DNA from: Thioclava sp. GXIMD2076
GTDB lineage: Bacteria > Pseudomonadota > Alphaproteobacteria > Rhodobacterales > Rhodobacteraceae
Reading direction: 5' to 3'
Length of the DNA: 64,000 nt
Assembly: GCF_037949795.1 (NCBI RefSeq)
Contig: NZ_CP149934.1
Span: forward strand, 1 to 64,000
Under the pieces are notes generated by a model. The model was not told the DNA's origin, made no database searches, and saw only the letters and a program-made list of their open reading frames with translations. This document shows, piece after piece, positions 43,827-51,069 of this stretch (positions are counted from its first letter, which is position 1; each line of letters starts with the position of its first letter). The translations under genes and the position numbers were made by a program.

Positions 43827-45292
43827 TGGATAACACTCTCCCGTCACAGAATGCGGGATTGGCCGCGCTGGAAGCGCAACTGGCCGAGGATCTCTCGCTT
43901 CTGGAACTGCCGGCGAAATCATGGGTCCCGCAGCGTCAGCACAAGGGCGAGGAGGTCCGCGATGTCGTGGTGATCGGCGCGGGTATGTGCGGTCTGACAG
44001 CCACTGCCAAGCTGGTCTTCAGCGGGATCGACAATATCGTGACCTATGATGCGGCCCCCGAAGGTCAGGAAGGCCCATGGGTCACCTTCGCGCGGATGGA
44101 AACGCTGCGCTCGCCCAAGATCCTGACCGGCCCCGCGCTGGGACTTCCGCGCCTGACCTTCCGCGCGTGGTTTGTTGCGCAATGGGGACAGGCGGCATGG
44201 GACGCGCTCGACAAGATCCCGAAGAACCAGTGGATGGACTATCTGGTCTGGTATCGTAAGGCGCTGGACCTGCCGGTGAAAAACGATGTGCGCATGACCT
44301 CTCTCGAACAGGAGGGTGATCTGATCGCCGTCACCGTCGAGGGGGCCGAAACGGGGCGCATCCTGACCCGCAGGCTGGTTCTGGCAACGGGCCGCTCGGG
44401 GCTCGGCGGCACCTATGTGCCCGAAATGATCCGCGCCATCGATCCGCGCTTCTGGGCGCACTCTGCCGATGATATCGATTTTGACGCCCTCAAGGGCAAA
44501 CGGATTGCGGTGATCGGCGCCGGGGCCTCGGCGATGGATAATGCGGCGACGGCGCTCGAGGCGGGCGCGGGGTCGGTCGATATGCTGATCCGGCGCAAGG
44601 AGATGCCGCGGATCAACAAGATGACTGGGATCGGAAGCTATGGCGTGGTGCAGGGCATGCACCGTCTGCCCGATCTGTGGAAATGGAAGTTCTTCGATTA
44701 TACCGCCCGGACCCAGACGCCGCCGCCGCGCAATTCGACGCTGCGTGTGAGCCGTCACGAGAATGCGCGCTTCTTCCTCGATTGCGGGCTGGAGAGCATG
44801 GCTGTCGAGCAGAACGAACTGGTCATCGAGACGACACAAGGCGAGATGCGCTTCGATTTCCTGATCGCGGCGACAGGGTTCGTGAACGATTTCGACGGGC
44901 GGGCCGAGTTCGCGAATTTCGCGCCTTTCATCCGGCGCTGGAAGGACGGGCGCGAGACCCCCGAGATGGGCCGCCCGCGCGCAGGCCTGTCGGATGCGCC
45001 GGATCTGGGGCCGGATTTCGAGTTCCGCGAACGCGAGCCGGGCAGCTGTCCGATGCTGGCCCATATCCATTGTTTCAATGACGCTGCCATGCTGACCCAT
45101 GGTAAGGTTTCGGGCGATATTCCGGCAGTCAGTGCCGGTGCCGAGCGGTTGGTGCAGGGGATTGCCGCCTCGCTCTTTGCCGAAGATGTCGAGACCCATT
45201 TCAAGAACCTGCAAGCCTATGACACCCCCGAACTTCAAGGGGACGAATGGGTCGATGCGACCCTCAGCCTTCATGAAGGAGCTTCCGTATGA
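43823..45292 (+). CDS. Flavin-containing monooxygenase-like FAD/NAD(P) oxidoreductase
   Basis: Class B-type flavoprotein of 489 residues. FAD site VVVIGAGMCGLTATAKL near residue 50, NADPH site IAVIGAGASAMDNAATALEAG near 235, and an ATG-type motif FLIAATGFVNDF near the end. About 45 extra residues precede the FAD motif. The early GPWVTFARMETLRSPK is close to what is seen in FMO-like enzymes that act on amines or carbonyls. Start overlaps the lysR stop, and its stop region overlaps the next gene start (ATGA-type at 45289). Probably hydroxylates the compound brought in by the amino-acid-type importer downstream. Confidence 0.85.
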   Translation: MMDNTLPSQNAGLAALEAQLAEDLSLLELPAKSWVPQRQHKGEEVRDVVVIGAGMCGLTATAKLVFSGIDNIVTYDAAPEGQEGPWVTFARMETLRSPKILTGPALGLPRLTFRAWFVAQWGQAAWDALDKIPKNQWMDYLVWYRKALDLPVKNDVRMTSLEQEGDLIAVTVEGAETGRILTRRLVLATGRSGLGGTYVPEMIRAIDPRFWAHSADDIDFDALKGKRIAVIGAGASAMDNAATALEAGAGSVDMLIRRKEMPRINKMTGIGSYGVVQGMHRLPDLWKWKFFDYTARTQTPPPRNSTLRVSRHENARFFLDCGLESMAVEQNELVIETTQGEMRFDFLIAATGFVNDFDGRAEFANFAPFIRRWKDGRETPEMGRPRAGLSDAPDLGPDFEFREREPGSCPMLAHIHCFNDAAMLTHGKVSGDIPAVSAGAERLVQGIAASLFAEDVETHFKNLQAYDTPELQGDEWVDATLSLHEGASV

Positions 45293-45768
45293 GTGATGCC
45301 CTAGACCTCGCGGCGGGCCTGAAGCCGCAAGACCCGGTCTACCGTGCCCGCAGGGCCCGTCCCGAATTTGTGGAAGGGGCCGAGATCTGCCGTGCATCCG
45401 TGCTCGCACCCGAACACGGGCTGGGTCTCGATGGCGATCTGCGCCACGCGCTGGCCTTGCGGATGGCGCGCCTGAACGAGGACGAGGCGCTGGTGGCGCA
45501 ATATTCCGAAGCGCTGGCCCATCTTGATCCGCTCGATCCGCTGGTCGCGCTCGGGAATGGCGCGACAGGGCTCGAGGCGCCGCATGCCGCGATCGCGCGC
45601 CATGTTGACATGGTCACGCTGACACCGTGGCAGGCAGGCCCCGAGCATATCCGCGCGCTCGAGGCGGCAGGGCTCAGCTCGCCGCAGATCATCGCGCTGT
45701 CCGAACTGATCGCTTTCGTGAATTTCCAGACCCGTGTTGCCGCCGGTCTGCGCCTGTTGAGGTCCTGA
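45289..45768 (+). CDS. CMD-domain protein (Avi_7170-like)
   Basis: Protein of 159 residues resembling carboxymuconolactone decarboxylase/AhpD-type folds, but without the CxxC pair. Recognisable parts are DPVYRARRARPEFVEGAE, VDMVTLTPWQAGPEHI and ALEAAGLSSPQIIALSELIAFVNFQ. From memory this matches the group named after Agrobacterium vitis Avi_7170, which is found next to the Avi_7169 type as it is here. Its function is unknown. It overlaps both neighbours by 1-4 bases. Confidence 0.75.
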   Translation: MSDALDLAAGLKPQDPVYRARRARPEFVEGAEICRASVLAPEHGLGLDGDLRHALALRMARLNEDEALVAQYSEALAHLDPLDPLVALGNGATGLEAPHAAIARHVDMVTLTPWQAGPEHIRALEAAGLSSPQIIALSELIAFVNFQTRVAAGLRLLRS

Positions 45769-46334
45769 TGATCCCTACCGTCCGTATCAAACCGCTCGAA
45801 TGGTATCCCTATATCGAACCGGTCAAACTGTCCGAGGCCACCCCCGAGCAACTCGACGCGATGAAGGTCACGCCCTCGGCCACCAAGGTCTCGGACTATG
45901 TGCGCACGCTGGCCCATGACCCCGAAAGCTATGTGGCGCGCACCGTTCTGTTCAATGCGATCATGTATGCCGAGGGCGGGCTCAACCGTGCCGATCGCGA
46001 ACTTGGGGCCTTGGGTGCCTCCATGGTGAATGGCTGCAAATATTGCGCCGTGGTCCATGCCCGCCGTCAGGCGCAGCTGGCCAAGAGCGATACCGCCGTC
46101 AGCGCGCTATTCGTGGGCCAGCCCGAGGCACTGGGTGCGCGCGATGCCGCCATCTATGCCTTTGCCCGCAAGCTCTCGGTGACACCGAGCGAGGCCCGAG
46201 CGGAGGATGTGGCGGCCCTTCGGGCGCAGGGCATGTCGGATGAGGAGATCATCGACCTTATCCATTCTATCGCGATCTTCGGCTGGGCGAACCGGCTGAT
46301 GCATGTTCTGGGGCACGCGGCACCCGCTGCCTGA
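45768..46334 (+). CDS. Alkylhydroperoxidase-domain protein (Avi_7169-like)
   Basis: AhpD-like protein of 188 residues with the redox motif GCKYCAVVHARR (C-x2-C-x3-H), the disulfide-and-proton-relay pattern of this fold. Start at 45768 shares one base with the preceding stop (TGATG). It and the CMD-domain protein before it form a pair that is probably a heteromer or two steps of one reaction. A general peroxidase role is less likely than a pathway-linked one because of the operon (FAD monooxygenase and importer). Confidence 0.82.
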   Translation: MIPTVRIKPLEWYPYIEPVKLSEATPEQLDAMKVTPSATKVSDYVRTLAHDPESYVARTVLFNAIMYAEGGLNRADRELGALGASMVNGCKYCAVVHARRQAQLAKSDTAVSALFVGQPEALGARDAAIYAFARKLSVTPSEARAEDVAALRAQGMSDEEIIDLIHSIAIFGWANRLMHVLGHAAPAA

Positions 46335-46350
46335 CAACAGGAGACGAACC

Positions 46351-47091
46351 ATGCTTTCTATCAAAGACCTGAAGCTCGCCTATGGCAGCAACCAGATCCT
46401 CAACGGCGTCAATCTCGATGTCGCGAAGGGCGATGTCGTCTCGATCATCGGGCCGAGCGGCACCGGCAAGACGACGCTTCTGAAATGTATCAACTATCTG
46501 GCAAAGCCCCAATCGGGGACCATTTCGCTCGATGGGGTGCAGATGGATTATGCCCGCGCCGACAAGAAGGCGATCCGCGATATCCGCCTGCGCACGGCGA
46601 TGGTGTTCCAGCAGTTCAACGTCTTCCGCAACATGACCGTGATCCAGAACATCATGGACCCGCTGGTGGTGGTGCAGAAGAAATCGCGCGAGGAAGCCCG
46701 CGAGATCGCCCTGCGCGAGCTGGACCGCGTCGGCATGACCGAGCGTCAGGATCACTACCCCTCGCAGCTTTCGGGCGGTCAGTTGCAGCGCACGGGTATC
46801 GCCCGCGCGCTGGCGGTGCGCCCTGATGTCATCCTCTTCGACGAGCCGACCTCCTCGCTCGACCCCGAGCTGGTGAACGAGGTGCTGAAAGTCATCAAGG
46901 ATGTGACGGGCTCGGGCATCACCTCGCTGCTGGTGACCCACGAGATGCAGTTCGCCCGTTCGGTCTCGAACCGGATCGTCTTCATGGAAGGTGGTGTGGT
47001 TGCCGCCGAAGGCAGTCCCGACGAGATTTTCGAAGCCCCCGCCACCCCGCGTCTCGCGCAATTCCTGCGCGCGGAACTCGAATTCGCTTAA
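46351..47091 (+). CDS. ABC importer ATPase, polar amino acid type (GlnQ-like)
   Basis: Cytoplasmic ATPase of 246 residues. Start at 46351 follows ACAGGAGA; the frame is open upstream from 46303 inside the previous gene. Walker A GPSGTGKTTLLKC, Q-loop MVFQQFNVFRNMTV, signature LSGGQLQRTGIARAL, Walker B ILFDEPTSSLDPEL, His switch VTHEMQFA. The VFQQFN Q-loop and SSLDPE are typical of the polar amino acid family. First gene of the importer part of this run. Confidence 0.93.
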   Translation: MLSIKDLKLAYGSNQILNGVNLDVAKGDVVSIIGPSGTGKTTLLKCINYLAKPQSGTISLDGVQMDYARADKKAIRDIRLRTAMVFQQFNVFRNMTVIQNIMDPLVVVQKKSREEAREIALRELDRVGMTERQDHYPSQLSGGQLQRTGIARALAVRPDVILFDEPTSSLDPELVNEVLKVIKDVTGSGITSLLVTHEMQFARSVSNRIVFMEGGVVAAEGSPDEIFEAPATPRLAQFLRAELEFA

Positions 47092-47117
47092 GACCAACTG
47101 ATAAAGGATAACAGGGA

Positions 47118-47954
47118 ATGCTGACACTGACTTCTATGCTTGGCCGCAGATTTGCGCTGACACTCCTTGGCGCGGCGGGCCTTGCCATGGCCACCTCTGG
47201 TCTCGCGCTGGCCGAAGATGCTCCGCGCGTCATCAAGATCGCGACGGCGGCGGAATCCAAACCGCTCTCCTGGGGCGCCATCGGCCACGAGCCGCAGGGC
47301 TACGAGCCCGATGTGCTCAAGGCGATCAATGCCAAGCTGCCGCAATACAAGTTCGAGATGGAGGGTGCGGCCGATATCGCGCAGGAGACCGGTCTGGCCA
47401 CTGGTAAATATGACATGATCACCGGCGGTTACTACTCCAACCCCACCCGTGCCAAGCAGTTCCTGATCCCCGAGAACCCGATCGGTGCAAGCATGATGAA
47501 GATCTATTCGCGCAAAAGCGATGAGATCAAGGATATGACCGGTCTGGCCGGTAAGAAAATTGTGCCCGTAACGGCAGGCGGCGGCGTGTATAAATTCGTG
47601 ACCGGCTGGCAGGAAGAGCATCCGGATGTGAAGTTCAAGCTTACCGCCTCGAGCGCAGGCGTGCCCTATCCGACCCGCCTCAACGAGCTGAACCAAGGCA
47701 AATATGACGCCCTGATCCTGCCCTCCAATCTGGGCGAGGCCACCGTGATCGAACAGCAGAAACTGGATATCGTGGCCTCCGAGCCGGTCGTCGTGCACAA
47801 CACCTATGTGCTGATCCATCGCGACGCCGAGAACGAGCAGCTGGCTGCAGATGTGAGCAAGGCGCTTGGCGAGCTGCGCGAGGATGGCACGCTCGATCAG
47901 ATCTCCGAGAAGTGGTTCGGCGAGAAAGTCGGCGCCTATATGACGCTCAACTGA
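47118..47954 (+). CDS. ABC importer substrate-binding protein, family 3-like
   Basis: Periplasmic binding protein of 278 residues with a Sec signal (cleavage near residue 32, SGLALAED). Landmarks are IKIATAAESKPLSW, EPQGYEPDVLKAINAK, YDMITGGYYSNPTRAKQF and a C-terminal LGELREDGTLDQISEKWFGE, all standard for family 3 (amino acids and derivatives). A 9-bp hairpin follows it before the permease genes, as is common where the binding protein is made in excess. Confidence 0.9.
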   Translation: MLTLTSMLGRRFALTLLGAAGLAMATSGLALAEDAPRVIKIATAAESKPLSWGAIGHEPQGYEPDVLKAINAKLPQYKFEMEGAADIAQETGLATGKYDMITGGYYSNPTRAKQFLIPENPIGASMMKIYSRKSDEIKDMTGLAGKKIVPVTAGGGVYKFVTGWQEEHPDVKFKLTASSAGVPYPTRLNELNQGKYDALILPSNLGEATVIEQQKLDIVASEPVVVHNTYVLIHRDAENEQLAADVSKALGELREDGTLDQISEKWFGEKVGAYMTLN

Positions 47955-47970
47955 GCCTAGTCCCCAAACC

Positions 47971-47995
47971 GGATCGGGCTGTCATGGCCCGATCC
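47971..47995 (+). other. Intercistronic hairpin after the binding protein gene
   Basis: GGATCGGGC-TGTCATG-GCCCGATCC is a perfect 9-bp stem with no T run, 17 bases after the stop. It is well placed to protect the upstream mRNA or reduce read-through into the permeases. Confidence 0.6.
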
Positions 47996-48023
47996 CGTCC
48001 CTAAGCCCACAGGAGTATTCCCC

Positions 48024-48728
48024 TTGGATCTTGCCGTTCTCGTTCCGGAACTGATCTCGGCCCTGCCGCTTACGCTGTTCATCATGTTCGTCGCGATGGC
48101 TGCGGGGTTCGTTCTGGCATTCATCACCACCTTCTTCCGTATCTGCCGTGTGCCGGTCATCAGCCAGCTCGCCGATCTCTATGTGTCCTATGCGCGCAGC
48201 GTTCCGGTCGTGTTGCAGCTTTTCGTCGTCTATTATGGCCTGCCGGTCTTTGTGGCCCAGTTCGGCCTGCCCGATATTTTCGATGCCAATCTGGCGGCAA
48301 TGGTGGGGCTGAGCCTCTATCACGGCGGCTATCTCTCCGAGGTCATGCGCCCGGCCTATCTGGCGGTCGAGCGCGGTCAGCACGAGGCGGCGGATTCACT
48401 GGGCTACGGGTTCTTCCGCAAGCTCACCCGTGTGGCCGGCCCGCAGGCCGCCCATATCGCCTTGCCCGGCTATGGCAATTCGATCATCTATCTCATCCAT
48501 AACGTGGCCCTCGTGATGTATATCGGCGCGGCCGATGTGATGGCCACTGCCCACCTTGTGATGGAGCGCGATTACAACCAGTACCAGTTCGAGACCTATC
48601 TCGTGCTCGCGGTGCTCTATTCGGCGCTCTGCCTTGTCGCATGGGCTATCATCCGCCTGCTCGAGCGCCGCTCGGGGCGCTACACCCAGCAGGGCGCGCG
48701 CCGCCTCAAACTCGCCCCCTCCGTGTAA
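48024..48728 (+). CDS. ABC importer permease, polar amino acid type
   Basis: Inner-membrane permease of 234 residues. There is no ATG at the family start; TTG at 48024 is used because AGGAG lies 8 bases upstream and the first helix begins soon after (LISALPLTLFIMFVAMAAG). Landmarks are YVSYARSVPVVLQLFVVYYGLP, the EAA-type loop GQHEAADSLGYG and ALPGYGNSIIYLIHNVAL. Pairs with the next gene. Confidence 0.88.
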   Translation: MDLAVLVPELISALPLTLFIMFVAMAAGFVLAFITTFFRICRVPVISQLADLYVSYARSVPVVLQLFVVYYGLPVFVAQFGLPDIFDANLAAMVGLSLYHGGYLSEVMRPAYLAVERGQHEAADSLGYGFFRKLTRVAGPQAAHIALPGYGNSIIYLIHNVALVMYIGAADVMATAHLVMERDYNQYQFETYLVLAVLYSALCLVAWAIIRLLERRSGRYTQQGARRLKLAPSV

Positions 48729-48749
48729 AGCCGGAAAAGGATACGACCC

Positions 48750-49442
48750 ATGTTCGATTTATCTCTCCTCATTCCGGATTTTCTGTCGATCCTTCCGGTA
48801 GTGCCGTGGACCCTGGCGATGGCCGTAGCGGTTTTCGTCCTCTCGACATTGCTGGGCAGCCTGTTTGCGCTATGCGAATACCGCCGTATTCCGGTTCTGC
48901 GCGAGCTGGTCGTGGCCTATAAGGTGGTCTTCAAGGGCGTGCCGATGGTGGTGGTGATCTTCCTCACCTATTTCGGCCTGCCTGCGGCGCTGGAGTTCGT
49001 CACCGGGCTGGTGGGGCTCAAGGTGAACGGCCATATGACGCCCAACTGGGTGACGCTGATCGTGGCGCTGACTTCCTGTGTGGCCGCCTTCCAGACCGAG
49101 GTCATCAAGGGCGCGCTCAACTCCTTCGACAAAGGGCAGGCCGAGGCTGCGCATTCGCTCGGCTATACCGGCTGGCAACTCTTCCGCAGGGTGCTCCTGC
49201 CGCAGGTCACAGTGGCCGCCATCCCCGATCTGGCCAATTCGGTCATGGTCATCATGAAGGCATTGTCGCTCGGTTTTGCCATCGAGGTGGTGGATATCTT
49301 CGCGCAGGCCCAACTGACGGCGGCGCTCAACTTCTACTATCTCGAAGCGTTCCTCGTGGCCGTGGTGATCTATATGGTCATCGCCTATCTGGTGACCCAG
49401 CTCGCCGATTTCAGCGAGCGTCGTCTGCGTCTACGCAGCTGA
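48750..49442 (+). CDS. ABC importer permease, polar amino acid type
   Basis: Second permease of 230 residues. Landmarks are VPWTLAMAVAVFVLSTLLGSL, KVVFKGVPMVVVIFLTYFGLPA, the EAA-type loop KGQAEAAHSLGYTGWQLF and LPQVTVAAIPDLANSVMVIMK. Ribosome site AAAAGGA. It is the last gene of the run that starts with lysR; a terminator lies 21 bases after its stop. Confidence 0.9.
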   Translation: MFDLSLLIPDFLSILPVVPWTLAMAVAVFVLSTLLGSLFALCEYRRIPVLRELVVAYKVVFKGVPMVVVIFLTYFGLPAALEFVTGLVGLKVNGHMTPNWVTLIVALTSCVAAFQTEVIKGALNSFDKGQAEAAHSLGYTGWQLFRRVLLPQVTVAAIPDLANSVMVIMKALSLGFAIEVVDIFAQAQLTAALNFYYLEAFLVAVVIYMVIAYLVTQLADFSERRLRLRS

Positions 49443-49462
49443 GATCTGCTCTTGCGCCTATG

Positions 49463-49497
49463 CGGCCTGTCCCTTGCACAAAGGGGCAGGCCGTTTC
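49463..49497 (+). terminator. Terminator after the amino acid importer
   Basis: CGGCCTGTCCCTT-GCACA-AAGGGGCAGGCCG forms a 13-bp stem with one G-U pair, followed by TTTCC. It lies between convergent genes and may serve both. Confidence 0.8.
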
Positions 49498-49508
49498 CAT
49501 GGGCCGCT

Positions 49509-50336
49509 TCAGTCCAGATCGGCGGCGCTGTGGCGGTTGGGCACGCCATTCTCGCCGGTCGCATTCACACGGCGGCCGCGCTGGACGGCCGGCCGCGCCG
49601 AGATCTCGCTCACCCAGCGGCCCAGATGCTCGTAGTCCTGCACCTGCAGGAAGGTCGCCGCATCACCGTATTGGCGCCCCTCGACCAGCCCGCCATACCA
49701 AGGATAGATCGCCATATCCGCGATCGAATACATGTCCCCCGCGATATAGGGGCGCTCAGCCAGTGTGCGGTCCAGAACATCGAGCTGGCGCTTGGTTTCC
49801 ATCGCGTAGCGGTTGATCGGATATTCGAGCTTTTCGGGCGCATAGGCGTAGAAATGCCCGAAGCCGCCGCCCAGGAAGGGCGCCGAGCCCATCTGCCAGA
49901 AGAGCCAGTTCATCACCTCGGCGCGCGCGGGCCCCGAGGCCGGCAGGAAGGCCCCGAATTTCTCGGCCAGATATATCAGGATGGAGCCGGATTCGAAAAC
50001 CCTGACCGGTTCGGCTCCGCTATGGTCCACCAATGCGGGGATCTTCGAGTTGGGATTGATCTCCACGAAACCCGAGCCGAACTGGTCGAGCTTCATGATC
50101 TCGATGAGCCATGCGTCATATTCGGCATCGATCCCCGCCGCGAGCAGCTCCTCGAGCAGGATCGTCACCTTCTGACCGTTCGGCGTGGCCAGCGAGTAGA
50201 GTTGCAGCGGGTGCGCGCCTTTGGGCAGCTCCTTGTCGAATCGCGGGCCGGCGGTGGGCTGGTTGATGGCACCGAACCGGCCACCCGTCTCTTCGGGGGC
50301 GGTCCAGATCTTGGGCGGGGTATAGGTTTGAGCCAC
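49509..50336 (-). CDS. yghU: Glutathione S-transferase, YghU/YfcG-type
   Basis: Cytosolic glutathione-dependent enzyme of 275 residues. The long N-terminal lead (YTPPKIWTAPEETGGRFGAINQPTAG, readable in parts) and SLATPNGQKVTILLEEL, with Asn at the thiol site, mark the YghU group with disulfide-bond reductase activity. The G-site continues with NPNSKIPALVDH and FESGSILIYLAEKFG; the C-terminal helical domain has YSIADMAIYPW. It stands alone, convergent with the importer. Confidence 0.9.
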   Translation of the reverse strand: MAQTYTPPKIWTAPEETGGRFGAINQPTAGPRFDKELPKGAHPLQLYSLATPNGQKVTILLEELLAAGIDAEYDAWLIEIMKLDQFGSGFVEINPNSKIPALVDHSGAEPVRVFESGSILIYLAEKFGAFLPASGPARAEVMNWLFWQMGSAPFLGGGFGHFYAYAPEKLEYPINRYAMETKRQLDVLDRTLAERPYIAGDMYSIADMAIYPWYGGLVEGRQYGDAATFLQVQDYEHLGRWVSEISARPAVQRGRRVNATGENGVPNRHSAADLD

Positions 50337-50573
50337 GGAAATGATCCTATGTCGGAGTGAAAGTCCTGTCTGTGCAAGCTAGGGCGCACAATTGGCAAGA
50401 AAAACCCCGTATCCGCCAATGCCGGAGCGCAGAGGACCCTTGGTCACCGCACAGGCAAGCAGAAACGGCACCAAGAGATGCGCATTACCAATGAATTAAG
50501 GGTTGCCGCTTATGTGTAGGGAGAATGCCCGCGCCGCAAACCGTGCGCAGATTCTTGTCAACGGAGTAGGTCC

Positions 50574-51056
50574 TTGCGCTATCTGAAATCCTCTCTCGCC
50601 ATTCTCGCCGTTTTTCTCGCCTCGATGATGCCGGCTCTGGCCCAGTCGCCGGTCCTGACGATTATCGGTGCCCCGGGCCATACCGCGCCTGTCGAACTCG
50701 ATCGCGCAGCCCTCGAGGCGCTGCCGTCGGGAAGCTTCACGACCACCACCACCTGGACCAAGGGGCCGCAGGAGTTCAAAGGGGTCTATCTTGCCGATCT
50801 TCTCGCCGAATATGGTGTTAGCGAGGGCAATCTGAAACTGACGGCGGTCAATGATTACTCGGTCACTGTGCCGGTGTCCGAGCTGCATCCCAACGAGGCG
50901 CTTCTGGCCTATTCACGCAATGGAGAGACGATGTCGGTGCGGGATAAGGGACCGCTCTGGGTGGTCTATCCCTATGATTCCGACGAGGCGCTGCGCAACG
51001 AGGTCGTCTATGCGCGCAGTATCTGGCAGGTCGTCAAGATCGAGATCCTGAACTGA
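50574..51056 (+). CDS. Periplasmic molybdopterin-fold (SUOX-like) protein
   Basis: Protein of 160 residues with a Sec signal (about 1-23, ALAQ) and a sulfite-oxidase-like molybdopterin-binding fold: LTIIGAPGHTAPVELDRAALEALP, FKGVYLADLLAEYGV, LTAVNDYSVTVPVSELH and GPLWVVYPYDSDEALRNEVVYARSIWQV, each read in short blocks. The start is TTG at 50574, as no ATG lies before the signal and CGGAGT is properly spaced. No catalytic Cys for molybdenum is visible, so it may be a sensor or accessory protein. It starts an operon with the histidine kinase 13 bases downstream. Confidence 0.8.
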   Translation: MRYLKSSLAILAVFLASMMPALAQSPVLTIIGAPGHTAPVELDRAALEALPSGSFTTTTTWTKGPQEFKGVYLADLLAEYGVSEGNLKLTAVNDYSVTVPVSELHPNEALLAYSRNGETMSVRDKGPLWVVYPYDSDEALRNEVVYARSIWQVVKIEILN

Positions 51057-51069
51057 GATCCGCCGCGCC

